This document shows, one piece after another, positions 51,012 to 62,354 of a DNA stretch of 64,000 bases. Both the position numbers and the translations under genes were made by a program. Numbering within the stretch: the stretch's first letter is position 1; every line of letters starts with the position of its first letter. The notes beneath the pieces were generated by a model that worked only from the letters and a program-made list of their open reading frames with translations, made no database searches and was not told the DNA's origin. Source of the stretch: Streptomyces sp. IMTB 2501 (GTDB lineage Bacteria; Actinomycetota; Actinomycetes; Streptomycetales; Streptomycetaceae); contig NZ_MQUS01000017.1 in NCBI RefSeq assembly GCF_001953885.1, forward strand, positions 84,310 through 148,309. The letters run 5' to 3'.

Positions 51012-51899
51012 TCACCGGGCGTCGCCGGCTCCGGCGGAGCCGGATGAGTTCACATTCCGGCTTCGCACCGTCGGCACGGAGCCCAGCTCGATCCCGAACC
51101 GCTCCCGGTACGCCGCCAGCACCTCCTCGTCCGTCCCCAACTCCCTTGTCTCGCGCTTCCCGTCGGCGTCCGTCGTCGTCAGCGACCGCCCGCCGAGCGT
51201 GACCCGCCCTCCCTCCTCGGTGACCCGTGAGCAGACCAGCGACCGGGTGAAGTGCGACAGCGGCGAGGTGCTGTGCCACCAGGCCCCGGCCGCGAAGTCC
51301 CCGAGCGCCCGGGGCCGCACCTCCAGCCGGTACTGCGGCTCGCCGTTCCGTACGACGTCCAGGTCCCCTACCCCGGCCGAGCCGCCACCGCGCACTCCGG
51401 CCGCGTCGGGCCCGGCCTCCACCACCCGGAACACCCCGCCGGGGTCGGCCTGCTCCCCGCGTTCCGCGTAGAGCAGCGGGTAGTGGCTGTGCGCCCCGAA
51501 CCCGACATCCGCGAGCCAGGTGTCCCCCTCCACCGTCCGCACCCGCAGGGCGAGATGGTCGTACGGGATACCGAGCCGTCCCTCGTCGCCGTAGACGCGT
51601 CCGGCGAGCAGTTCGACCTCGTAGCCGAGAGCGGCGAGCAACGCTCCGAACGCGCCGTTCAGTTCGTAGCAGAAGCCACCTCGCCGCCGTCCGATCACCT
51701 TGTCCAGCAGTGGTTCCTCCTCCAGCACGATCTCCTCACCGAAGTGGATCGACAGGTTCTCGAAGGGGACGGTCCGCAGATGACGCAGATGCAGCTCGCG
51801 CAGCGCCGGGCCGGTGGGCCGCTGTGGGCGCTCGGCGCCGATCCGGCGGAGATAGGCATCGGCCTGGCTCAAGTTCATGGACCCAGTCTGAGCGAACAC
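51012..51899 (-). CDS. Arylamine N-acetyltransferase
   Basis: 295 residues. The Cys-His-Asp triad is visible as RRGGFCYELNG, PYDHLALRV and LADVGFGAHS. It acetylates arylamines from acetyl-CoA. GTG 51899 has GAGG just upstream and begins 7 bases after the comEC stop; an internal ATG at 51878 (MNLSQADAYLRRIG) fits the family N-terminus better but lacks a ribosome site, so the start is unsettled. The C-terminal tail (from about 270) is Ser/Gly rich. Confidence 0.9.
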   Translation of the reverse strand: MFAQTGSMNLSQADAYLRRIGAERPQRPTGPALRELHLRHLRTVPFENLSIHFGEEIVLEEEPLLDKVIGRRRGGFCYELNGAFGALLAALGYEVELLAGRVYGDEGRLGIPYDHLALRVRTVEGDTWLADVGFGAHSHYPLLYAERGEQADPGGVFRVVEAGPDAAGVRGGGSAGVGDLDVVRNGEPQYRLEVRPRALGDFAAGAWWHSTSPLSHFTRSLVCSRVTEEGGRVTLGGRSLTTTDADGKRETRELGTDEEVLAAYRERFGIELGSVPTVRSRNVNSSGSAGAGDAR

Positions 51900-51906
51900 C
51901 GCGTCC

Positions 51907-54621
51907 TCAGTCCTTCGTCACCGTCACCTTCCCTCCCGGCCCTCCCGTCCCGCCGACCGCGAGCTCTCCGTCCCGGTCGGTGCGCAGCACCAGCGCCCCG
52001 CCCGCCCGCAGCGCGGCCACGGTCGCCGGTGCCGGGTGGCCATAGGGGTTGCCGGCACCGCAGGAGATGAGCGCCACCCGGGGTGCCGCGAGCCGTATCA
52101 GCTCCGGGTCCTGATAGGCCGAGCCATGATGGGCCACCTTCAGGACGTCCACACCGGCCAGCTCGGCCGCCGCAGGTGACCGCGCCAACTCCTGCTGGGC
52201 CGGCGGTTCGAGATCGCCCAGCAACAGCAGCCGCAGTCCGCCCGAGCGGACCAGCATCGCGACACTGGCGTCGTTCGGATCCTCCGGCACCGGCGCAGGT
52301 GTCAGGCCCGGCCATGCCGGGGCCTCGGGGTCCGAGGGCGGCATGGTGCCCGGCGGGGGCCACAGGACCCGCCAGGAGACCGGTCCGGTGCGCCGTTCCT
52401 CTCCCGCGACCGCTCGTGTGACCGGGATGTGCCGTGCCGCCGCCTCCCTTTTGACGAACGCGGCCTGGTCGGCGGGTTCCTCGAAGCCCGTGGTCTCGAT
52501 CGCGGCCACCGAGCGGCCCCGTAGGACACCGGTCAGTCCCGCCACATGGTCGGCGTGGAAATGGGTCAGGACGAGGAGCGGGACACGCGTGATCCCCAGC
52601 TGTCGCAGGCAGTGGTCGACCAGATTCGGATCGGGTCCCGTGTCCACGACCACCCCGGCTCCCGCGCCCGTCGCCAGTACGGTCGCGTCGCCCTGCCCGA
52701 CATCACACATCGCGAACCGCCAGCCCGGTGGCGGCCAGCCCGTGATCACCCGGGTCAGCGGCGCCGGCCGCACCACCACCAGCAGAAGCAGCACCCCGAG
52801 CAATCCGGACCACCACGGGTGCCGCGCCAACCGCCGGCCGGCCAGGACCACGGCCACGGTGACCGCCGCGAGCGCCAGCGCCCCCGGCCAGCTGCCCGGC
52901 CAGCCCACCCCCGCGCCGGGCAGCGCCGCTCCCGTCCGGGCCACTGCGGCGATCCACCCGGCCGGCCAACCCGCGCACCAGGCCAGCGCCTTGGCGAGGG
53001 CCATGGCCACCGGCGCCGCCATGAGCGCCGCGAACCCCAGCACCGTGGCCGGTGCCACCGCCACCTCGGCCAGCAGGTTGCACGGCACCGCCACCAGGCT
53101 CACCCGCGCCGACAGCACCGCCGTGACGGGGGCGCACACCGCCTGTGCCGCGGCCGCCGCCGCCAGCGCCTCCGCGAGCCTCGGCGGCACCCGGCGCCGC
53201 CGCAGCGCCTCGCTCCAGCCCGGTGCCAGGACGAGCAGCGCGCCGGTGGCCAGCACGGACAACAGGAAGCCGTAACTGCGGGCCAGCCACGGGTCGTAGA
53301 GCACCAGCAGCAGGACGGCAGTGGCCAGTGCCGGGACCAGGGATCTACGGCGCCCGGTGGCCAGGGCGAGCAGTGCGACCACGCCGCAGGCGGCGGCCCG
53401 CAGCACACTGGGGTCGGGCCGGCTCACGACCACGAATCCCACCGTGAGCACCCCGGCGGCCAGCGCGGTCGCCCGCAGCGAGAGCCCCAGGCGCGGGGCC
53501 AGACCACGGCGCTCGACCTGCTGCGCCAGCCCGGGCGGCCCGATCAGCAGCGCGAGCAGGACGGTGAGGTTGCTGCCGGACACGGCGAGCGTGTGGGCCA
53601 GATCCGTGTCCTTGAACGCCTCGTCCAGCTCGGGCGTGATCCGTGAGGTGTCCCCGACGACCAGCCCGGGAAGCAGTGCCCGTGCGTCCCCGGGCAGGCC
53701 GTCGGTCGCCTCCCGCAGTCCGGCCCTGAGCCGTCCCGCCAGCCGCTGCGGCCCGCTGGGTCCGGCCACGACCTGCGGGCCGGACCGGCCGTGCACCCTC
53801 AGCACGGCTGCGGTCCGGTCCCCACCCGTCAGCGCGGGCGCCAGCCGCCCATTCACCCGCAGCCGCGTGGACGGCAGCAACCCGAGCCAGGCAGCACGAG
53901 CCCCCTGCCCGCCGCGGGCAGTGGACCGCCTTTCCGCTGAGGAACTTCCGCTCCGAGCAGCCCTCCTCTCCGGTACCCGAACGTCCGCATCGACGACCAG
54001 CAGCACCGGAGTCCGCATCGACACGCTCGTCCCGTCGCTCTGCTCGACGCGCCGCACCTCCGCCCGGGCCAGTACCGCCATCGGTGCCGCGTGATCGCCG
54101 CGCACCCGTGGCCGGCTCAGCCAGGGGTCGCCACTCACCTCGACCTCTGCGGTCACGGCCGCGTACCGCCGGGCCAGTTCTGGCACCGGCCCGCGCCGTA
54201 CGTCCGCCCCGTGCAGCCCGGCCGACGCGGCCGCGGCGGCAACGCAGAGCAGCACGGCGGCGATCGAAGCGCGGGCCCACACGAACCGCCCGAGCACCCA
54301 CCCGACTCGGCCCTCCCGTCCGGGTCTCCGCGCTGCCAGCAGCACGACCCCGCCCACCAGACAGATGACCGCGATCGCGGCGGTCCAGCCCGCCGGGGTG
54401 TCCAGCGTCAGGGCCGCCGTGGCCCAGGCGGCCAGCGCGGGCGGCACCAGGCGCAGGTCCATCGATCCCGCCCGGTCGCCGTGCGCGGGCCCTCGCTCCT
54501 CGTCGCGCCCCACAGCGCCGCCGGACCCCAACGCCTCCGGCCGGTCGTCTCCGCGCCCGGCACGCGCGCGTGCACCGGTCCTTCCACGCCCCGACAGCCC
54601 GCCGTCGATCACCCGGCTCAT
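51907..54621 (-). CDS. comEC: ComEC/Rec2 DNA-uptake channel protein
   Basis: 904 residues: a DUF4131-type N-terminal region, a polytopic competence domain (about 350-620; VSGSNLTVLLALL signature) and a C-terminal metallo-beta-lactamase domain (VLTHFHADHVAGLTGVL about residue 690). It forms the inner-membrane DNA channel in naturally competent bacteria. ATG 54621 overlaps the comEA stop (ATGA). Streptomyces is not known for classical competence, so the role here is uncertain. Confidence 0.92.
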   Translation of the reverse strand: MSRVIDGGLSGRGRTGARARAGRGDDRPEALGSGGAVGRDEERGPAHGDRAGSMDLRLVPPALAAWATAALTLDTPAGWTAAIAVICLVGGVVLLAARRPGREGRVGWVLGRFVWARASIAAVLLCVAAAAASAGLHGADVRRGPVPELARRYAAVTAEVEVSGDPWLSRPRVRGDHAAPMAVLARAEVRRVEQSDGTSVSMRTPVLLVVDADVRVPERRAARSGSSSAERRSTARGGQGARAAWLGLLPSTRLRVNGRLAPALTGGDRTAAVLRVHGRSGPQVVAGPSGPQRLAGRLRAGLREATDGLPGDARALLPGLVVGDTSRITPELDEAFKDTDLAHTLAVSGSNLTVLLALLIGPPGLAQQVERRGLAPRLGLSLRATALAAGVLTVGFVVVSRPDPSVLRAAACGVVALLALATGRRRSLVPALATAVLLLVLYDPWLARSYGFLLSVLATGALLVLAPGWSEALRRRRVPPRLAEALAAAAAAQAVCAPVTAVLSARVSLVAVPCNLLAEVAVAPATVLGFAALMAAPVAMALAKALAWCAGWPAGWIAAVARTGAALPGAGVGWPGSWPGALALAAVTVAVVLAGRRLARHPWWSGLLGVLLLLVVVRPAPLTRVITGWPPPGWRFAMCDVGQGDATVLATGAGAGVVVDTGPDPNLVDHCLRQLGITRVPLLVLTHFHADHVAGLTGVLRGRSVAAIETTGFEEPADQAAFVKREAAARHIPVTRAVAGEERRTGPVSWRVLWPPPGTMPPSDPEAPAWPGLTPAPVPEDPNDASVAMLVRSGGLRLLLLGDLEPPAQQELARSPAAAELAGVDVLKVAHHGSAYQDPELIRLAAPRVALISCGAGNPYGHPAPATVAALRAGGALVLRTDRDGELAVGGTGGPGGKVTVTKD

Positions 54622-55865
54622 GGCCGTACCCGGTTCCGCAGATCGCTGAAGCGGCGATCACCGATGCCGTTGACCTCGCGCAGTTCGTCCACCGAGCGGA
54701 AACCACCGTGCTGGGTGCGGTAGTCGATGATGTGCTGAGCGAGTACCGGGCCGACTCCGGGCAATGTGTCGAGTTGGTCCGCCGTGGCCGTGTTGAGGGA
54801 GACAGGTGCCGCGGAGCCCGTGCCGGCCGGTCCAGAGGCCGCCCCGGCCGCTCCGGAACCCGGCCCGGCGACCGGCCCGGGTGGAGCTGCCATCCCGGCG
54901 GGCCCGCCGACAACGACCTGTTCGCCGTCGACCAGGAATCGGGCCCGGTTGAGCCCCTCGATGTTCACGCCCGGACGGACGCCCCCGGCCGCCCGCAGCG
55001 CGTCGGCCACCCGGGAACCGGCCGGCAACCGCCGGATCCCCGGATTGCGGACCTTGCCGCTGACGTCCACGACGATCTGTCCGCCCGGCGTCGGCGAGGC
55101 ACCCGCGCCCGCACCGGTCCTCGCGTCGTCTCCCTTCCTGGCGTAGGGCCTCTCCGCGCGCACCACTTGAGGGGCGCTCACGGACTCGGTCCGCCCGGCC
55201 CAGAAGTGCTGTACGGCCAACACGGCGGCGGCCACGAGCACCACGGCGAGCGCCACGACGGCGCGCCGCTCCACACCGCACCGAGCCTGCAGCCACACCG
55301 GCATCCGCTCCCGCACCGCCAGCCCGACCCGCTCCCGCCACCCTGGACCTTCGGGTCCGGGCAGCTCCAACGGGCTTACGGCACCGGCTGGTTCGCAGTC
55401 TTCGGCAGCACTCACTACCGGTGCCGGCGTCAGCTTCGGAGCCCACCCGCCAGCCGGCACGGCGCTCTGCGGCTCGCCCCTGGCAGGCTCAACGTCCGGT
55501 GGAACGGTCGGACCAGGCACAGTCCGGCCAGACACGGCCGTGGTCGCCGCCGCCCGCGCCGCCTTCAGCCCAGGCGCCCGCCCCGTGCCCCATGCCGTTG
55601 CCGTCTCGGTCGCCCGATCCGCAGGGGGCCCGTCCGGTGGCCCGTTTCCCGACTCCCGCCACCGTGCGGCTCGTTCGCCGAAGAGGAGTTCCGCTCGGCG
55701 GCGCAGTTCGTCGGCCGGTGCCGGCGGGCGGTGGCGGTCTCGGCGGTGGTGGACGCCGCGCCGGTGGCGGAGGCGGCCTTCGGAGGTGGGACCGCGGCCG
55801 GGTCCGCTGGTCGGAGTGGCTGTGCGTGAACGTGATCGAAGTGCCATGCGACGAGGATGGGACAT
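54618..55865 (-). CDS. comEA: ComEA-like helix-hairpin-helix protein
   Basis: About 415 residues: a long disordered N-terminus rich in Arg/Pro, one transmembrane helix (VVALAVVLVAAAVLAV), an SLBB-like segment (VVDVSGKVRNPGIRRLPAGS), a Gly/Ala/Pro linker and C-terminal HhH motifs (LDTLPGVGPVLAQHIIDYR, LREVNGIGDRRFSDL). It binds DNA outside the membrane and hands it to ComEC. The start is ATG 55865 or ATG 55847. It is much longer than typical ComEA because of the N-terminal extension. Confidence 0.9.
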   Translation of the reverse strand: MSHPRRMALRSRSRTATPTSGPGRGPTSEGRLRHRRGVHHRRDRHRPPAPADELRRRAELLFGERAARWRESGNGPPDGPPADRATETATAWGTGRAPGLKAARAAATTAVSGRTVPGPTVPPDVEPARGEPQSAVPAGGWAPKLTPAPVVSAAEDCEPAGAVSPLELPGPEGPGWRERVGLAVRERMPVWLQARCGVERRAVVALAVVLVAAAVLAVQHFWAGRTESVSAPQVVRAERPYARKGDDARTGAGAGASPTPGGQIVVDVSGKVRNPGIRRLPAGSRVADALRAAGGVRPGVNIEGLNRARFLVDGEQVVVGGPAGMAAPPGPVAGPGSGAAGAASGPAGTGSAAPVSLNTATADQLDTLPGVGPVLAQHIIDYRTQHGGFRSVDELREVNGIGDRRFSDLRNRVRP

Positions 55866-55948
55866 CCCGCCGATTCGCGATGATCTTGGTCAATTCCCGG
55901 GGACGACCGCCCAGTTGTGGATAACTCCGCCACCCACACGAGTGAGGG

Positions 55949-56794
55949 TCAGCGCGGTGAGACCACAGCGCCGAGCAGCCCGGGACCGGTGTGTGCACCG
56001 ATCACCGCCCCGACCTCGCTGACATGGAGGTCGGCCAGACCCGGCACGCGTACCCGCAGCCGGTCGGCGAGCGCGGCGGCGCGGTCGGGGGCGGCGAGGT
56101 GGTGGACGGCGATGTCGACTTCGGCGCTGCCCGCCCGATCGGCGGTGAGTTCTTCCAGACGCGCGATGGCCCTGGACGCCGTACGGACCTTCTCAAGCAG
56201 TTCGATGCGGCCGCCGTCGAGTTGGAGCAGGGGTTTGACGGCGAGCGCGGAGCCGAGCAGGGCCTGTGCGGCGCCGATGCGGCCGCCCCGGCGGAGATAG
56301 TCGAGGGTGTCGACGTAGAAGTAGGCGGACGTGCCCGCGGCGCGCTTCTCGGCGGCCGTGACGGCCTCGTCCACCGTGCCGCCGGCCTCCGCGGCCTCGG
56401 CCGCGGCGAGCGCGCAGAAACCGAGGGCCATCGCGACCATCCCGGTGTCCACGACCCGTACCGGCACCGGCGCCTCGCGCGCCGCGAGGACCGCCGCGTC
56501 ATATGTGCCGGACAGTTCGGCGGACAGGTGCAGGGAGACGATGCCGCTCGCGCCGGACTCGGCGACCCTGCGGTACGTTGCCGCGAACACTTCGGGGCTC
56601 GGGCGCGAGGTGGTGACGGGACGTCGTTTCTGCAGCGCCTGGGCCAGTGAGCGGGTCGAGATCTCGGTGCCCTCTTCGAGGGCCTGGTCGCCGAGGACCA
56701 CGGTCAGGGGTACCGCGGTGATGCCGTGCCGCTCCATCGTCCGTGGCGGCAGGTAGGCCGTTGAATCGGTGACGATCGCGACATGGCGGGACAT
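55949..56794 (-). CDS. DegV-family fatty-acid-binding protein
   Basis: 281 residues with VTDSTAYLPP at the N-terminus, TSRPSPEVFAATYR, GIVSLHLSAELSGTYD and RVVDTGMVAMALGF, the DegV/FakB ligand pocket blocks. Such proteins carry a fatty acid for phosphorylation by FakA-type kinases. Start ATG 56794. It is separated by 83 bases from comEA. Confidence 0.92.
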   Translation of the reverse strand: MSRHVAIVTDSTAYLPPRTMERHGITAVPLTVVLGDQALEEGTEISTRSLAQALQKRRPVTTSRPSPEVFAATYRRVAESGASGIVSLHLSAELSGTYDAAVLAAREAPVPVRVVDTGMVAMALGFCALAAAEAAEAGGTVDEAVTAAEKRAAGTSAYFYVDTLDYLRRGGRIGAAQALLGSALAVKPLLQLDGGRIELLEKVRTASRAIARLEELTADRAGSAEVDIAVHHLAAPDRAAALADRLRVRVPGLADLHVSEVGAVIGAHTGPGLLGAVVSPR

Positions 56795-56864
56795 GAGCTG
56801 GAGGTTACCTGCCGTAGCGCTCGCGCGGCAGCCCGGCCCCCGTGCTACGGGCCGGGAGCTGCCC

Positions 56865-57599
56865 TCAGGTGGTGCTCTCGGGCCGGGGCTTCTTCTGCCA
56901 GGGATGGGCGAGGCGCGGCGACGGCGAGGTGATCGACGGTGGCGGCTGCTCCTGGGCGGAGCGGGACGTCCGGGAGCGGGCCCGCTGCCCCGTCGGGCCC
57001 TCGGCGGTTGAAGCGGACGGCTCGGGCCGCTGTTCCGGCGCCGGCGCGGGCCCGGCCGGGGTCCAGTGGCGCAGGGCGTCGGCCTCGATGTCTATCTGGT
57101 CGCTCAGCGCGCCCAGATCGTCGTCGACGAAGCGGCGCGCCCGGTCGCGGACGGCCCGGCGCAGCGAGTCCGCGGACTTGGTGATGCGTTCGGCGCGGCT
57201 GCGCAGCTCGGGCAGGCGGGCGGTGAGTTCGGACCGGTCCGGCTCCGACTCCAGGCGCCTGAGGTCGGCGTCCAGTTCGTGCCCGTGCGCGCTGAGCCGT
57301 TCGAAAAGGCCGAGGGACTCCTTCAGCGACTCGTCCTCGGCCACGCCCGCGCGCAGCGCGTCCTGGGTGGCCCGCATCGACGTGCGCAGAGCGAGCCGGA
57401 GCTGGGCGATCTCGGCGGCCGGGCCGACCTGGACGAAGGACTTGGCGCGCAACGTGTGGTCCTCGACCGTGCGGCGGGCCTGCTCGATGGTCCGGTCCAC
57501 TCCGCGCTTGGCGGCGCCGACCGCCTTGACCGTGGCGTACACGCCCAGGCCGACGAAGAGCAGGAAGAGCACGGCGAACACAGCGATCACGGCTTCCAC
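56865..57599 (-). CDS. Membrane-anchored coiled-coil protein, unknown function
   Basis: 244 residues. GTG 57599 is chosen because GGAGGAG lies 4 bases upstream. One N-terminal membrane helix (VIAVFAVLFLLFVGLGVYA), then a helical region (about 30-185) rich in Glu/Arg/Leu that should form coiled coils, and a disordered Pro/Ser-rich tail. I do not recognise the family. The layout would suit a cytoplasmic scaffold at the membrane. Confidence 0.8.
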   Translation of the reverse strand: MEAVIAVFAVLFLLFVGLGVYATVKAVGAAKRGVDRTIEQARRTVEDHTLRAKSFVQVGPAAEIAQLRLALRTSMRATQDALRAGVAEDESLKESLGLFERLSAHGHELDADLRRLESEPDRSELTARLPELRSRAERITKSADSLRRAVRDRARRFVDDDLGALSDQIDIEADALRHWTPAGPAPAPEQRPEPSASTAEGPTGQRARSRTSRSAQEQPPPSITSPSPRLAHPWQKKPRPESTT

Positions 57600-57658
57600 G
57601 ACGCTCCTCCTCCGGCCGGTGCGGCACACGCAGCTGCGCTCTCCACCGTAAACGCAGC

Positions 57659-57697
57659 GGGCAGGTTCGGAGTTCCAGAAGAACCCCGAACCTGCCC
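57659..57697 (-). terminator. Long hairpin downstream of leuS
   Basis: GGGCAGGTTCGG and CCGAACCTGCCC, perfect 12-base arms, with an inner GTTC/GAAC stem, making a nearly continuous hairpin 67 bases after the leuS stop. No T-run; likely the leuS transcript end. Confidence 0.65.
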
Positions 57698-57763
57698 GTA
57701 GGGGACTACCCCGATGCCGGTCGCGGCCGGCGTCCGGTCGTCACGCCGGAACGCGTCCGGTCA

Positions 57764-60646
<2,883 letters not shown>

Positions 60647-60702
60647 GATCCTCAAAGCTCCATCGATCGTCTCTGCCTGCGGCTGTGACATTCAAAGAAA
60701 CG

Positions 60703-60727
60703 AAAAATCCCCTCACACAGGAGGGGA
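60703..60727 (-). terminator. Attenuator terminator in the leuS leader
   Basis: On the minus strand: TCCCCTC, CTGTGT, GAGGGGA, then TTTTT. A 7-base perfect stem with a T-run, 57 bases before the leuS start. Transcription reaching leuS must pass it. The preceding sequence holds competing stems (CCGACC/GGTCGG; and GCCGCGC in the leader peptide frame with GCGCGGC just before the terminator). Confidence 0.8.
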
Positions 60728-60772
60728 CGCCGCGCCGATGCCGACCTCAGGTTCGACCAGGGTCGGTACTGA

Positions 60773-60811
60773 TCAGCGCGGCCCGCTAAGCAGAAGGCGT
60801 ACGGCACGCAT
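60773..60811 (-). CDS. leuS leader peptide
   Basis: Twelve codons, MRAVRLLLSGPR then TGA, with three consecutive Leu codons (CTT CTG CTT), two of them the rare CTT. It lies between a good -10 element (60818-60823) and the terminator at 60703-60727. The 6-base spacing from the -10 means the ATG is probably the transcript start, hence a leaderless leader peptide. This is the arrangement expected for leucine-responsive transcription attenuation. Confidence 0.8.
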   Translation of the reverse strand: MRAVRLLLSGPR

Positions 60812-60817
60812 GGCGTT

Positions 60818-60823
60818 AGGGTA
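60818..60823 (-). promoter_or_regulatory. -10 element of the leuS transcript
   Basis: TACCCT (TAnnnT) 6 bases before the leader-peptide ATG. The -35 is not recognisable. The stretch from about 60824 to 61008 contains no gene that I can support. Confidence 0.5.
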
Positions 60824-61008
60824 CCGCAGGCCCTGAGCGAGCGGCGACGGCCTTGAGCAAGCCGCGACGCGCTTCCGTATCCCTTGTGGACATGCCAGGA
60901 ACCGCGGCGGAAGCTGAACCAAGGTCAACATTTACTTCGCGTACCGTGCCCTAAGGGACACCCCGCAATCAGATTGTCTGTTGATAACGACGGAATAACG
61001 CAAACCCC

Positions 61009-61022
61009 ATACTGATCAGTAT
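61009..61022. promoter_or_regulatory. Perfect 14-base palindrome upstream of the cytochrome operon
   Basis: ATACTGATCAGTAT, 61 bases before the membrane protein start. A shorter relative, TACTGATCAG, recurs at about 60766-60775 near the leuS leader stop. Likely an operator; regulator unknown. Confidence 0.45.
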
Positions 61023-61082
61023 TGGCGCCACTTAGAGTTCGGCAGCGGGACCGCTTTCCCGAAACTGCTCGGAGTTGCCCCC

Positions 61083-62354
61083 ATGAACCCTCGTCGTAGT
61101 ACCCGCTCCCTCCCCAAACCGGGCCGTTCGGCTTACGGGGTGGCGACCGCAGTCGCCCTGCTGCTGATACCCGTGAGCGTGCTGGTCGGAGGCAGCCAGT
61201 TCCAGGACTTCCTGAACTTCGGCGCGGGCGTGATGTCCCTGGTCTCACTCAGCTGCTCGGTGATCTGGGGCCTGTTCGCCCAGGACCGGATCTTCCTGAA
61301 CATCCGCCAGCGGATCATCGGCCAGGCGGTGCACCGCACGCTGGGGATCGCCTCGATCGCGTTCCTGCTGCTGCACATCACCGTCAAACTCGCGCTCGGC
61401 CATACCCAGCTGATCGCCGCGATCATTCCGTTCTCACTCGGCGTCACCGGAATCGGCGGCCTGATCGGACTGGGCTCGCTGGCGGGCCTGCTGATGATCT
61501 TCGTGGGTATCACCGGCGCCCTGCGCAGCAATTTCGCCACCCCGGCCCCGGTCGCCGCCCGCTGGCGCGCGATGCACATGCTGTCCTACCCCGCGTGGTG
61601 CGCCGCGCTGGTCCACGGCCTGTACGCGGGCCGCCCGGTGAAAAGTCCGCTCTTCACGTACCTGTACGCGCTGTCCCTGATCGCGGTCATGGCCGCCCTC
61701 GCGCTGCGCGCGGCCCCGCGCCCGGTCAAGCGCAGGGTCGCCGACCGGCTGGTGGCACTGTTCGGCAGCTCGGAGCGACCGGGACTCGATGAACTGGAGG
61801 CGAGCCGCTCCCGAATGGCCGAGGCGGCTCCTGCGGGCTTCGAGGGCGGGCGCGAGCCCGGGGCGGCGGCCGCGCCGCTGTACCAGTCCCCCGCCGCCTC
61901 CGCCGCAGAGCCCGCGTCGGGCTTCGCGGCCGCCTACCGCGCCGTCTCCACGCCGGGCCGCTCCCAGCAGCCGTACGCGGCCGGCCGGACCGCCCGCATG
62001 GACCTGCCGCTGGACATGCAGGCCACGGAGGCCTTCCCGCGCGTGGACGGCCCCTCCAGCACCTCGGGCGACTGGCCGGTCCCGTCCCCGCCGCCGGTCG
62101 GCGAGGCCCCGCCATCCGCGTACGACCCGTTCCAGGACACCGGACACACCATCCCGGTCTATGACAGTTCGGTCGCCAACGGATACGGCGGAAGTGACAT
62201 GTACGACAACGGTGAGACAAACGGCTTCTACGGCACGTACAACGCCAGTGACACGTACAACGACGGTCCCGCTACCGAAACGCTGCCCGGCGTGTCCTAC
62301 GACACACCGGGTTCGGGCGAACCTTGGAACATGCCGTCCGGAGGCTTTAAGTGA
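61083..62354 (+). CDS. Di-heme cytochrome b/ferric reductase-like membrane protein
   Basis: 423 residues. The N-terminal half has about six helices with two spaced His pairs (HRTLGIASIAFLLLH and HMLSYPAWCAALVH), the ligand pattern for two b-type hemes as in ferric-reductase-like domains. The C-terminal 200 residues are disordered and rich in Ala/Pro/Ser/Tyr/Asn, ending PWNMPSGGFK, with no catalytic domain. ATG 61083 has GGAG upstream. Its stop overlaps the NuoF-like gene (GTGA), so it is the likely membrane electron acceptor or donor of that protein. Confidence 0.85.
   Translation: MNPRRSTRSLPKPGRSAYGVATAVALLLIPVSVLVGGSQFQDFLNFGAGVMSLVSLSCSVIWGLFAQDRIFLNIRQRIIGQAVHRTLGIASIAFLLLHITVKLALGHTQLIAAIIPFSLGVTGIGGLIGLGSLAGLLMIFVGITGALRSNFATPAPVAARWRAMHMLSYPAWCAALVHGLYAGRPVKSPLFTYLYALSLIAVMAALALRAAPRPVKRRVADRLVALFGSSERPGLDELEASRSRMAEAAPAGFEGGREPGAAAAPLYQSPAASAAEPASGFAAAYRAVSTPGRSQQPYAAGRTARMDLPLDMQATEAFPRVDGPSSTSGDWPVPSPPPVGEAPPSAYDPFQDTGHTIPVYDSSVANGYGGSDMYDNGETNGFYGTYNASDTYNDGPATETLPGVSYDTPGSGEPWNMPSGGFK

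Noticed and set aside
60647..60811. T-box riboswitch for leuS
   Set aside because: The leader is only about 165 bases from the probable start, has a translated Leu-rich frame, and I found no T-box sequence or specifier stem. Peptide-based attenuation explains it better.
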